Positions 1 to 10,257 of a stretch of 64,000 bases of DNA are shown in pieces. The stretch is from assembly GCA_012064385.1 (NCBI GenBank), contig QRDG01000410.1:215801-279800 (forward strand). The letters are read 5' to 3'. The stretch is from Puccinellia tenuiflora. Its lineage: Eukaryota > Streptophyta > Magnoliopsida > Poales > Poaceae. Position 1 is the stretch's first letter. Each line of letters starts with the position of its first letter. Made by a program: the position numbers and the translations under genes. Below the pieces are notes generated by a model, which saw nothing but the letters and a program-made list of their open reading frames with translations, was not told the DNA's origin and did no database searches.

Positions 1-79
1 TCCTTAGCGAAATCATCCGAAGAATCTTGTGGGCCCTGGCAGGCCGGCCCGTGGTACCCTGGTTTCCACTGTGCCGACA
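1..79 (-). repeat. A2 3' LTR, partial
   Basis: The first 79 bases match, in reverse complement, the LTR start seen at 41854 and 50955. On the minus strand the LTR begins TGTCGGCACAGTGGAAACC at position 79 and runs out of the window to the left. Only the first part of U3 is visible. Confidence 0.92.
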
Positions 80-97
80 GTAGCCCCCGGGCCCGCG
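80..97 (-). other. A2 polypurine tract
   Basis: On the minus strand the bases next to the 3' LTR are purine-rich and G-rich (CCCGGGGGCTAC just before TGTCGG). The same tract precedes the 3' LTR of A1 at 41836-41853. This is the expected plus-strand primer position. Confidence 0.75.
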
Positions 98-381
98 ATG
101 GGCACGCCAAAGGCCATGGACGCAGGCGAAGCGTCGGGGGCCCAAAGATGCCTGCTTGGGCCGTGACACGTGGGGCGCAGCGGTTCTGCCCGCGGCCACG
201 ATCTCCTCGTCTTCAACGGGCAACCCGGTGGGGCCCGCCACGTCCTAGGCAACCGGTCAATAAAGCCTGGGCGCGCAGACTGCGCCCATCACTTCTCCCA
301 TTACTCCGCCGCACTCTTCCCCCAAACAGCTCCTTCTTCCCAGAGCACTCCAACTCCAGGGTCTTCATCTCCACCGCATCC

Positions 382-3300
382 ATGGCGCCCAAGAAAGCAA
401 ACGCCAACCAGAAGGGTAAGGCCACGATGCAGGCTGGCAAATCTGCGGCGGCGGCGCGGGGTGCTGCACTTGAGGGGGCGCTGCCGGAGTCCTGCATCCA
501 CGCGACGGCGATTGCAAGGGTGCGCTACCTGGCGGCCGCGAGCACCAACGAGCATGGCGCCACCGAGATGAGGCCGACCGGCAGCAGGCTTCCCGAGGGG
601 TACTACCCCATCTTTCTCCATACTCTCTACGCCGGCCTTGTTCCTCCCTTCTCCGATTTTCTCTTGGCGATTCTGGAGGCGTACCAGATCCAGCTTCTTC
701 ATCTTCATCCCAACTCCATCCTCATTCTCTCCATCTTCGCCTACCTCTGCGAGGCCTACATCGACATCCGTCCCTCGGTGGCACTCTTCCGCAGCTTCTA
801 CTCCCTCTGGCACACCGCGTCGAACGAGCGGCTCGGATGCGTCTCCTTCCGCATCGCCGCCAGAAGCGAGAATTACATTCCCATCGCATAGTGCGGTGAG
901 AATGCCATCACCAAGGTGACGAAGAAGGTGGAGGATTTCCGCAAGCGGTGGTTTTTCGTCGACACCAAGGGGACCAACCCTCTCCTGGAGGTGCCCGAGG
1001 CGCCGCCGAGGAAGTGGGCGCGCTGGGCGAGCGCAGACTTCGAGGGCCCAAAGCTTGATGAGGTGTACGAGTGCATACGGAGGCTTCGCGTCGACGGGCT
1101 CACCGGCCAGATGGTGGCGAAGGACTTCACAAGGCGCCGCATCGCCCCCCTCCAGCAGCATTCGGAGCCGGTGTGGCGGTACACGGGCAAGGAGGACAGG
1201 ATGCGCTTGTGCGCGGACAACTTCAAGTGGGAGGTGCTGCACCCGATCATGGGGATCCTCTTCGCCACGAGGGACATCCCATCTCCCACCAGCGAAGAGG
1301 CCAAGACGCTCTTCAACTTTGTTGAAGAAAGCGTGGAGGAGCACCGCAGGCGCCTGCCCGTGTTCGACGAATGGGGCATCGTGCCCGCAGGGCACCGCGG
1401 GCCCCGCACCAACCCGTGGGCGGCGGAGCCGGAGTACATGGACGAGTCGCCGGGGCCGGACGAAGGAGAAGACTCTGGCGAGGATGTGGCCTCGAGAGGC
1501 GCCGACCCCTCTGGCGAGGACGAGGCCTCGAGAGGCGCTAACCCCTCAGGAGGCGACGCGGGCTCCTCAAGGAGCGCACCGGCTGGCGAGGACGTCGAGG
1601 TGATCTCCTCCGGCAGCGACGAGGACGCCTTCCGCGTGGTTCCCTCCCGATGCACCACGGAGGAGAGAAGCGGCGGCACGGGAGGACGCTGCGAGCCCCG
1701 CACCAAGGCCATCCACGACCCGAAAGCCGCCGCTGCGAGGGGTGCTCCTCGCGAGGAGGCAGGAGCGCCTCACGAGGAGGCCAGAGCGAGCAACCTCCAG
1801 CCACCCAAGGGGAAGAAAAGGGTGTGGAGGATGACCGACGAGTAAGTCCTGATTTCCTTTCCTTTCATTTAGCATCTTGCTTTCGAAAACCCTCCTGAAG
1901 GATCTCTGTTTGTCTTTCTTTCAGCACAACTGCGGCGCCGAAGAGGCGGCGGCTCCGCAAGCTTGGGGAGACCGCCAGCGTCGCCGAGGAGATGCCTGTG
2001 GCCGACGAGCCGCAGCAGGTGGCTGTTCCTCCCGCGGGTGAGCACCGCGCGGAGGAGGTGGTTGAAGAGGCGATGCCGTCGCCAGCTCGGGCCGCCACTC
2101 CTCCCGCGGTCGAGCACCGCGCTGAGGAGGTGATTGAAGAGGCGATGCCGTCGCCAGCTCGGGCCGCCACTCCTCCCGCGGTCGAGCACCGCGCTGAGGA
2201 GGTGATCGAAGAGGTGGCGCCTTCGCCAACTCGGGCTGCTACTCCTCCCGTACAGCAGGAGACGACGGAGGAGGAGAGGGTGGATGAAGAGATCATCATG
2301 GAGCCGCCCCCGGAGGAGGAGGCTCCCACGAGAGGGACTGAAGCCCCCGAGGCCGCGGCGGATGCGACCACCACGGAAGGGATGGCAAGCGCCCCTGAGG
2401 AGCAAGAGGCGGAGGCGCCTCCGGAGCCCACGAACGCCGGAGCCGGGGGCGAGAGGACGCCCAGCCCCCGGAGGGCTCCTGATGCGGGCAGCGAGGGAGG
2501 CGCCCGCACGAGCCCCAGGCCATACCAGAAACGGCCGTGATCCCGAGGCAAGATGCCCCGGGTGCTTCGACGAGCGTCGAGGCCTCTGCACCCCGCGATG
2601 ACGCGGGGACCTTGGCGCTGCGGGTGCCGCGCCCTCGCGCGGCCCGCCGCAGCATCGTCTTCGGCCAAGCGCGGAAAGCGTGTGACGAGTTGGAGACGCA
2701 ATATGTCGAGGAAAAACTCGCCAGGGAGGAGGAGCGGGCAAGGCTTGGCGAGGCCTGGGCCCTCCTCCACGAGAGGGTGGAGATGTGCCGCCGGCAAGAC
2801 GTGACGGCCCAGGTGGCGCATGAGGAGGCGATGCGCTTCGCCAAGGAGACCCGCGATAGCGTCAAGCGGGAAGCAGCGGAGGTCATGGACCAGCTGGACG
2901 CCGCTCGGGAGGCGCTCGAGGTGGAGACTGCCTCCAAGCACCAGGAAATAGCGGCCGCGGAGCAGAAATTCGCTGCTGAGTCCGAGGTCACAAGGGCCAG
3001 CTTGAAGGAGCTCCGCGAGCTGCTGGATGCTCACGAGAGGCAGCTGGCACCGCGCGAGGCAGAGCTGACGCGGCGCGAGGGAGAGCTCTCCCTCCGCGAG
3101 GAGGAGCTGCGCCAGCGCGAGGAGCAGGTCCAGCTGCTCGAGGAGGAACAGGCCACCCGTGAGGGGTAGTTGCAGGAACGCGAGAGCCTGGTGGCCAGGA
3201 ACGAGGCCACCTACGCGGAGCGCCGCGAGAAGGCCAACACCGACTTCGCGCTGAAGCAGAAAAGAATCCAGGAGGAGGCCGACGCCAGGGTTGACCTCAT

Positions 3301-4002
3301 CCGCCAAAATCTCGCCAACGATTACGACGCGAAGGCTAGGAAGCAGGAGGAGCGCTTCACAATGAAGCGCGACGAGCTCCGGCTCCAGATCGAGGGGCTC
3401 GAGAAGCAGGAGAAAGAGATGGCCTCCCGTCTTCAGCGCGCCAAGGAGGCGCAAGCTCGTGCGGAGAAGGAGGTTGCCGCCCTGAAGGCGGACTTGAGCG
3501 AGCTCCAGCAGCAGGTGGGGCCGGTCGTGAACCTCGTGGAGCAGGCACGGGACACCGCGCAGATCGGCTGGACCATGTCGCGCCAACACCAGCGCATGCT
3601 CCACGACCTGGTGGTCCGCGCGTGCGCCGTTGGGGACGACCTGAGGATCGAGGTTCCCCCCTTTTCCGCAGGGAGCGACGACGAGGCCGCGTACTTGTTC
3701 TTCTTCGAGCAATTCCTCGGAAAGCTTGAAGAGACCGCGAAGGGCTTCGACGAGCGCGTCGTGGAGGAGAGCTGCGATCTCCTCATCATCGCTACCAGCC
3801 GCATCTTCAGCAACCTCGCGAGGCTCCAGCCCTCGCTTGACTTTGAGGCCGTGACGGCGCCGGTCGATATCAGCAACAAGGCGCGGGGAGCCGCTGAGTC
3901 GTGGTCGATGAGGACGAAGGCGACGGCGAGGAGGATGCCTAGGAGGAGGAGGTGGAGGCTGCCGTGGACAGAGCGGGCACCTCAGGGGGCGCGACGGCCT
4001 GA
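382..4002 (+). pseudogene. Antisense gene of element A2, Transposase_28-like with coiled coil, broken
   Basis: Runs opposite to A2 gag-pol, between pol and the 3' LTR. The start at 382 gives MAPKKANANQKGK. Residues about 80-320 resemble the plant 'putative gypsy-type transposon' domain (FSDFLLAILEAYQIQ, then RIAPLQQHSEPVWRYTGKE). Next come acidic repeats, a Pro/Glu-rich stretch with repeats of VEHRAEEVIEEAMPSPARA, and a long coiled coil (about 2680-3560, with REEELRQREEQVQLLEEE). An intron at 1842-1924 (GTAAGT...TTTCAG) keeps the frame. Breaks: stop TAG near 889 where A1 has TGG, a frameshift at 2520-2537, stop TAG 3167-3169, a frameshift near 3900 and stop TAG near 3942. An ATAAAG TATA-like motif near 260 could serve as its promoter. 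The function of such antisense genes is not established. A degraded relative is at 37974-41547. Confidence 0.8.
1842..1924 (+). other. Intron of the A2 antisense gene
   Basis: Donor GTAAGTCC follows GACGA, and the acceptor is a pyrimidine-rich tract ending TTTCAG. Joining at these sites reads D-D-T-T-A-A-P-K-R-R-R-L-R-K. The A1 copy (40050-40136) has an intron at the same codon and reads D-E-Q-P-A-E-P-K-R-R-R-L-R-K. Length 83 nt, typical for plants. Confidence 0.8.
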
Positions 4003-4261
4003 GCTCCCTCTTGTATCTGGATGTGCAGGGGCACGGATTATCTTAGCATTTCATTTGTAATAGCTTTTGTAAAGACTTCCTTTAAGCTTTGTTTGCTTGG
4101 TAAATATCCCTCGTGAGGCTTTTGTCTTCCCTTTCATGTCTTTTTCGCTCTACGTCTTAGGACCCTCTCTTAGCGCTACACCACCGCCGCTTCGTTATGC
4201 GAGAGTCAGGGCTCCACAAGGCCGGGGGGTGCGTGAGGCCTCAAGACGTAAGAGCTCCCAA
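4003..4261. other. A2 non-coding DNA between antisense gene and A1 insertion
   Basis: No gene. It matches, in reverse complement, the A1 3' non-coding region at about 37700-37930, and so places the A1 insertion inside the A2 3' non-coding region. Confidence 0.8.
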
Positions 4262-4266
4262 GTCGC
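4262..4266. repeat. A1 target-site duplication, left copy GTCGC
   Basis: Matches 42911-42915, the five bases following the 3' LTR of A1. Confidence 0.92.
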
Positions 4267-4500
4267 TGTCGGCACAGTGGAAACCAGGGTACCACGGGCC
4301 GGCCTGCCAGGGCCCACAAGATTCGTTGGATGATTTTCGCTAAGGACCAGGCTCTCCAAGCCTGGCGAGCCTCGCGAGGGTATTTCCCTCGCGAGGGGTC
4401 TTTTCTCCTCGCCGAGGATTCTCTCTCTTGGCGAGGGATCGCAACTCGACAAGGTGTCTCCGACGCCACCCGCAATTCTGCTAAGGACCAAGCCGAAGGG

Positions 4501-4527
4501 CTCGGCGAGGCTTTTTGCCTCGCCGAG
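4501..4527. repeat. Perfect inverted repeat in the A1 5' LTR
   Basis: CTCGGCGAGGC, loop TTTTT, GCCTCGCCGAG. The same hairpin is in the 3' LTR at 42088-42114; the A2 LTR near 50710 has a decayed version. It could act in transcript structure or reflect foldback evolution of U3. Confidence 0.85.
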
Positions 4528-4965
4528 GCTCCTTCCTCACGAAGCCATCCCTGCCTCCGCGGCAGAGCGCACATGGGCTCTACGCCATGTGCAGAGTGAC
4601 GCGCGCGCTTGCGCGCGATGACGACGACGCCGCAGTTGCCGTTTCCATGTATAAAGGAGTCAACAAAGCAGCACCAAGCAAAGCGGACAACGAGTATTGC
4701 CACTTTGGTGATAAGGGAACCGTCTGCAGCTACGCTCCAAGGGCGACGTCACCGTGGGACCCGTTCCGCCTCTGCAGCGCCAGCCCGCCGCCCGTTGGAC
4801 GGTGGCCTTTTCCAGCTTTGGTGACGCCGTCCCTGCCATGGACCGCGTCCATGGCCCTCATCTTTCTGGTGGACTTCACCTTTATGGTGCACCGCGCCTC
4901 CTCCTTCGTCGCCATGTGGTAACCCTTCCCGCCCAAATGTTTGGGCGGAAGAGGTCCGAGACGCC

Positions 4966-4973
4966 TATAAAAG
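4966..4973 (+). promoter_or_regulatory. TATA box of the A1 5' LTR
   Basis: TATAAAAG in the LTR, also at 42552-42559 in the 3' LTR and on the minus strand at about 50250-50257 in the A2 5' LTR. Conservation in three LTRs supports it as the promoter. Confidence 0.75.
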
Positions 4974-5090
4974 GAGAAGGGGCACGCCCGAGCAAAGTGT
5001 TGTGGTGGTGCACGGACAGATGCCATATAGGCTTAAGGTGGGGCCGATGGACGCTGGAGGTACCGGGGAGGGCTTGCACGTGAAGACGTA

Positions 5091-5105
5091 CACACACACA
5101 CACAC
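5091..5105. repeat. (CA)n microsatellite in the B LTR
   Basis: Short uninterrupted CA run inside the B 3' LTR. Confidence 0.9.
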
Positions 5106-5372
5106 GGTTTTACCCAGGTTCGGGGCTCTCGTGAGGAGATAACACCCCTACTCCTGCCTGTCTGATCTATATATGTGGATTACAACCGAGTTACAAGCTG
5201 CTCCTTGAGCTGTATATGACGAACTACGAGCTTTAGAGCTCTCTACCGAGTCTCGGAGCTGTCTACCGAGTCTCGGCACGGCTAAGTGTCTCTCTTGTCT
5301 AGCGTGCTCTCTTGTGAGGCAAAGTCTCAGCGATCTAATGAAGCTTCCCCGTAAGAGGAGCTCCTAGTGCTC

Positions 5373-5380
5373 CTTATATA
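5373..5380 (-). promoter_or_regulatory. TATA box of the B LTR
   Basis: Reads TATATAAG on the minus strand, inside CCCTATATAAGGA. It lies about 540 bp into the LTR, in the expected direction. Confidence 0.65.
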
Positions 5381-5919
5381 GGGAAACCCAGTGTACAGAG
5401 TTAGGGCTGACGTTTGTCCTGGCGTAAGCAACACTGTGGCAATGCCGGGACCTCTGACTGCTTCCGTCACCCCAGCGTGGCATGTCCAATCCACCAACTC
5501 CTGTGCACTGCTCCACCGTACTGCCTCGGTCAGCAGCATGGAGGACTGACTGCCCATGCTACCACCGAGTCAAGGAGTTGGCAGCACGTCCTGTCCTACC
5601 AGTGGCAGCCCCCCTACCCCGTGATTGTAGGGACAAGACATACGCCACGACCAACGCCGAGATAGAGCTTCATTCTTCCCAATCCGGCATAGGCATGCCA
5701 GACATTTCCTAACTCGATTTCTCCTCTCCTGCACATAAGAACAACAAAGGAGATCCCGACATGTAGTTCACATGACCCGACATAGGGCTATGTCGGTAAG
5801 CCTTTATCCGGGTGACCCCGAATAAACCCATGTGCATGTCAGTTTATCATTGACTCGGTAAACTCCGAGTCAAAGCTTATTTCACCATAATGACCCATCT
5901 CGGGGGCTGCCCCCCGACA

Positions 5920-5935
5920 TTAGTCCCCGAAGCTG
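5920..5935 (-). other. B polypurine tract
   Basis: On the minus strand CTTCGGGGACTAA immediately precedes the LTR start TGTCGGGG. Imperfect but G/A-rich and correctly placed. Confidence 0.55.
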
Positions 5936-6339
5936 GCGCGGTCCTGCAGCCTCAGATGGAGGGCCACGGCAGGTTTACCCGAAAACCAGCATTCTTACTT
6001 GATTACCGACATCACATACGTCGGCAAACCATTTATATGTCGGAAAGCAGATTCGCCTCCATCACGATATTCGACTTAATGTCGGATCGTTCCGACTCAC
6101 AGGAAAAACCCTCGGCTCCTCCGAGTCATTGGTTCCTCTACGTGGCAGAGCATCTCTGCCTAACGCCTCGGCTCTTGTGCACGGATGGACGTGCCACTGG
6201 CACGCACGCCACTTGCGTCATGCCGGTCGCCTCGGAGACTGTGCGCATGCAAGCACTCAAGTGCGGTGGACCGCACCGCTCGCGTCGCCTCGGGTCCTGC
6301 CCGATCAGATGTGCCGCTCTATAACCGTTGGCTCGTGGT

Positions 6340-6490
6340 AACCCACCGTGTGGCCGATCGTGCGGCAGTTAAGCCGCAGAGGAGATCACGGTGGAGATCG
6401 TGGGGCAGTTATTCCACGATCCACGCTGATCGTGCACAGAAGATCGTGGGGGCGTACCGTTGCTCCCGAGGGGATAAATAGGAAGGAGAA
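6340..6490 (+). promoter_or_regulatory. Putative promoter of the B antisense gene
   Basis: Upstream of the spliced gene lies a TATA-like GATAAATAG at about 6474-6482, followed by a C/T-rich leader. Above it, GATCGTG (or GATCACG) recurs at about 6356, 6383, 6394 and in the next 60 bases, twice followed by a GGCAGTTA-type motif. Repeat and position are seen; promoter activity is inferred. Confidence 0.5.
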
Positions 6491-6655
6491 GAGTAACTCT
6501 CTCCCCCTCCGCTCATTCGTCTCCTCGCCTCCTTACTTTCTTCCTCACTCCTGCGCACAGAGCCCCGCGCCGCCACACGCACGGAGCCGCGCACGCCGAT
6601 AAGCCACCGGCCACCGCCGACGCACAGCGCCGCTGCCGTACGCCACAGTACCGCG

Positions 6656-6993
6656 GTAAGATTTCTTCTTCTTCTCCTTCTCTTTTGCGCATTAGCGCTT
6701 CGAATCTACAGGGGTTCTTCGTTCTTGTTTCTTTCTCGTGTTCTTTCTCTTTTCTTCACCGCGGCAACGCGTCAGGCGCCGCCGGCGAGTTTGCGGTTCC
6801 AGATGCGGTTGTACCGCCGGTGGACTAGCCGCCGTAGTTCCGTACTCTTCCCTTTCGTTTTGCGCTCTATAGCCTTCTGCCTCTAGATTAGATTCATGCT
6901 TGCATAATCTTCCTCCTTTGTTTCTTGTTTTGCTTTTTCTTTCTTTTTCACTGTGATGACTCTGATCTCATCGTCGGTAACCTCTTCTTATAG
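6656..6993 (+). other. Intron in the 5' UTR of the B antisense gene
   Basis: CCGCG/GTAAG donor, acceptor TTATAG at 6993, 338 nt, between a C/T-rich leader exon and the ATG exon. A leader intron is common in expressed plant genes. Inferred from splice signals only. Confidence 0.6.
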
Positions 6994-7955
6994 ATCTCTG
7001 CAACTCTTCTCCGACATGTCGGACCACTCCAACCTCGAGATAGTCGAAGCGGCAGAGGAAGGAGTTGCCAAGGTAACCACTCGGGCCAGCTGGGAAGGCT
7101 CCTATGTCACCATAGGCGACATAAACTGGCTGATCCGGACTCGGCGGATCCCAGCCGAGGTGGAGTGTCGGCTCCCGGGTCCAGAGACGTCGCCGGATCT
7201 ACGAGAAGGGGAATATGTCGTCTTCGTCGAGCATTTCGAGCGGGGATTCGGTCTACCCGCCAGCGATTTCTTCCGCAGCTTTCTCGACAGATTCGGCCTT
7301 CAACCTCATCAACTCCCAGCCAACGCCTTCACCACACTCTCGGACTTTGCCTCCTTCATGGAGGGTTATCTCGGCCTCTGGCCTACCGTCGAGGCGTGGT
7401 CCAAATACTTCCACTTCCGGAAGCAGGTCATTCCGAATCCTGCCAACCCGGATGCGGCCCGAGAGATGACACAGTGCGGGGCCGCCACTATCGTACCTCG
7501 GCGTGGCTCCATCTTCCCCCGGATCCAAGGACTGGAGTCATGCCGGAAATGGCAGCGCTCCTTCTTCTACGTGAAGAACTTAACCAAGGTGGACATGATT
7601 AACTTGCCGAGTTTCGCCATCGGCCCCCCAACCGCGCAGCTCAACTGGGGATACAACCCAACGGATACCGATTTGGTGGTCAACCACATCCACCAGGTCG
7701 TCGAGCAGCTCCGAGACGAAGGAATGACTGCTGACGACCTACTTGCGACATTCATCAGGCCGGGTCCTGCCCCTCCAACGCCGAGTCCATAAAATTTGCC
7801 ACATGAGTGGCCCGCTGGATCCGACCCGAGTCAGCACCGTCGAGCTGGACAACGCCCAGATCCGGCGGCGCATCAAGGCCATAGCCCGGACCAAGATGCC
7901 GGAGACATGGGAATGGGGCAAAGAACCCCACAGCCGGAGCAACCTTCCACCGAAA

Positions 7956-8054
7956 GTAAGCACCTCTGCCGACATAACTTTTTCACCGACATAGACCCTT
8001 ATGCCGGTACAACTCTGTACTTGATATTAATCACTTCCCATTTCAATTATGCAG
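7956..8054 (+). other. Intron of the B antisense gene
   Basis: CCGAAA/GTAAGC donor, TTATGCAG acceptor, 99 nt. Joining reads N-L-P-P-K-R-F-G-G-Q-L-T-E. Confidence 0.75.
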
Positions 8055-8494
8055 AGATTCGGTGGGCAGCTGACGGAGGACGGAGAGAACCCCTCTGCCA
8101 ACTGGGGTAAAGACCGGGTCGAAGCCGACTCGGAAGACCCGGACGACGAGGACAACATGCCCATTCCCGACGTCGGCTCAATTCCTGCCACGGGTAAGAC
8201 TCGTGCTTCCTCCCTCCGAGACTGGTCTGAGGATGAAGATGACGATTGTCGGGTTTTAGAGGTGTATGATCCTCTCCCCGTTGCATACTCATATCCGATG
8301 TCTCCGAACTCAGCTGACTCGGATGAAGTGCTCGAGGTGGCACCCCTCGCCACAGGACCCAAGGGCGCAGCTCGGAAGCGCCCAGCGGGAACAGCCGCAT
8401 CAGCAGATGCCGGAACCTCCGGCACCTCTGGTCCCGCGAAAAAGAAACAGAGGACAAAGACAGTGGTGAAACGCCAGCGCCCTGTCTCCAAGGG

Positions 8495-8587
8495 GTAAGA
8501 CTCCCTTTCGCCGACATATACTCTATACTCTTGATTACACTTGCCCTCTTCTTGTAGCCAACATACTTTGCTATTTCGACTTTTCAG
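8495..8587 (+). other. Intron of the B antisense gene
   Basis: AAGG/GGTAAG-type donor, CTTTTCAG acceptor, 93 nt. Joining reads V-S-K-G-M-A-P-L-K-V. Without splicing the frame stops at the donor (TAA). Confidence 0.75.
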
Positions 8588-8857
8588 CATGGCTCCTCTG
8601 AAGGTTCCCACTCCCGGGTCAACTACCCGGGTTCCTCCAAGAACTCCGACACCGCCTCGGCCCGACGATACTCGGGTTCCGAGTCCACCAAGAATGAGTC
8701 CGGTTGCGGACATCTCGGCTCCAAGATCCGGAGCCGGAACTGAAGACTCGGTCGAGACCGCAACCGCAGCGCCCGACCAAGTGATTTATCTCGGGGCCAG
8801 CTCTTCGGCTCCCGAGGTGGAGCAGGCCGAGGTCCAGCAAGACTCGGAGCCCTCAAG

Positions 8858-9000
8858 ACAGCAGCAGCAGCAAGAGCAGCCGACACAGCCGCAACAACAG
8901 CAACAGCAGCAGCAGCAAGATCAGCCACCACCATCTCAGCAGCAGCAAACTCAGCCACCACCCTCGCAGCAGCAGCAGCAGAAGCAGAAGCATAAGCAGA
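8858..9000 (+). repeat. CAG-rich low-complexity tract coding poly-Gln/Pro
   Basis: Runs of CAG/CAA codons inside the fourth exon of the B antisense gene, coding Gln runs mixed with PPPSQQQQ. Such tracts are prone to length change. Confidence 0.85.
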
Positions 9001-9488
9001 AGCAGAATCAACCTCCAGTAGCACCGCAGCCGCCAAAACACAAGTCGGCGCCCTCGCCCTCAAAATCAAAATCAAAATCGACATCAACGGCCAAGCCAAC
9101 ACCGCCACCAGTACAGCCGCAGCCATAGCCGCAAACATCTAAGGCCCCAGTTCCTGCAACTGGGGTATCGACTGGAAAGGCACCGGCGACGACAGTGTCG
9201 GCGAATCCGGACCGGCAATTAATTGTGCCACCAAGCACAGGAGCGGCGACATCCAGCAGCCTCCAGACCACCAGCTGGGGATTTGCGCCACTGCAAACAC
9301 TTAGCGGAAAAAGCTGGGGCTCCCTCGAGCACTACCATATGGACTGGAACGCCGCCGACTTGAGCGAAGTGAGCTCGAAGTCACCAGCAGGCCAGATTGT
9401 CTCAGAACACCCGGCGGGGCCGAGTCTGGTGGCCCAAAAGATGGCCGCAGCCAAAACCGCTCTTCTCGTAGCCGACCAAGCAACTGCG

Positions 9489-9666
9489 GTAAGTTGTGCC
9501 GAATAAATATAACTCGGTTTACTTCCTTAAGGTAGATATTATCCATCCCCAGTCCCCGAGATTCGGGTCGAGTGACTGTGGCTCGGCCGAGTAATGCTGA
9601 CTCGGTTTGAGTGAGGGTAACTCGGCCTGAATCTTTATCCACAATACTAACCTTTCTTCTTTTCAG
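9489..9666 (+). other. Intron of the B antisense gene
   Basis: GCG/GTAAGT donor, TTCTTTTCAG acceptor, 178 nt. The frame is kept into T-C-M-T-K-H-T-Q-L-H-R. Confidence 0.75.
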
Positions 9667-9823
9667 ACTTGCATGACCAAGCACACACAACTGCACCGCA
9701 AGCTGCTGCTGGAGCATAAGGTGCTCTCTGATAAGTTCAAACTGTTCCGGGCCAAGCTGGACCAAGTAGCGGACTCGGCGCTCAAGGCCGAAGGATTGGA
9801 GAAGCGGATCTCGGAAATCGAGA

Positions 9824-9897
9824 GTAAGTCATATTTTGCCTTTCAATCTTGTACTTGCATCAATTTTCTCATTCTGACATCAGCTACCTCGGCACAG
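9824..9897 (+). other. Intron of the B antisense gene
   Basis: GAGA/GTAAGT donor. The GGCACAG acceptor at 9897, not the CATCAG at 9882, keeps the frame (E-I-E-T-A-H-K-E-R-E-L). 74 nt. Confidence 0.7.
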
Positions 9898-10185
9898 CCG
9901 CACATAAGGAGCGCGAGCTTGCACATCAGGCCGAGCTGAAGAAAGAGCAGGAGGAGGTGTCCCGGCTGAAAGCCGAGTTAGAGCAATCTCGGAGTCGAGC
10001 CGCCGAGTCGGAAAAGACCGCCGCCACAGAGAAGCGGCTCCGAGAAGAGGAGACTCAGAAGCTCAAGGAATCTCTTGAAGAATCCAAATCAGAGGCTACC
10101 TCGGCTGAGAGCGAGCTCCGAGCTCTGAAGGCCAAGATCGCGCAGTGGCTGGTGGACATCTCCAGCATCAACTCCGAGATGGACA

Positions 10186-10257
10186 GTAAGCCCCCTTCCC
10201 CTTCTGCCTTTATTCAAATTTTCACTTTTACCTTTGTGTGACTTATCTCGGCGTTAG
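10186..10257 (+). other. Intron of the B antisense gene
   Basis: GACA/GTAAGC donor, GGCGTTAG acceptor, 72 nt. Joining reads S-E-M-D-T-I-P-Y-S-E-R-F. Confidence 0.72.

Larger units (their letters stand above)
4267..4997 (+). repeat. A1 5' LTR, truncated
   Basis: Collinear with 41854-42584 of the 3' LTR, with scattered substitutions. A TATA box TATAAAAG lies at 4966-4973, preceded by the palindrome GCCCAAATGTTTGGGC at 4931-4946. Perfect hairpin at 4501-4527 (11-bp arms, TTTTT loop). Interrupted at 4998 by the end of element B; the last ~325 bp of this LTR are absent from the window. Confidence 0.9.
4998..5919 (-). repeat. B 3' LTR
   Basis: About 922 bp. On the minus strand it starts TGTCGGGGGGCAGCCCC at 5919 and ends CACCACAACA at 4998. 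A TATA box (TATATAAG on minus) at 5380-5373 fits a U3-R-U5 layout in this direction. A (CA)n microsatellite lies at 5091-5105. The left border was set by comparison with the intact A1 LTR at 42584; the right border from the TG terminus and adjoining polypurine tract. Confidence 0.82.

Noticed and set aside
148..891. Long open frame starting upstream of position 382
   Set aside because: The part before 382 lies in the A2 3' region; homology with the A1 copy supports the start at 382 and shows that the stop at 889 is a nonsense mutation, not a gene end.
8858..9128. Gln-rich host transcription-factor gene
   Set aside because: The tract is one exon of the B antisense gene; flanking exons and frame continuity place it in the transposon.
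9882..9882. CATCAG as splice acceptor in the fifth intron of the B antisense gene
   Set aside because: It would put the next exon out of frame; GGCACAG at 9897 keeps the coiled-coil frame.
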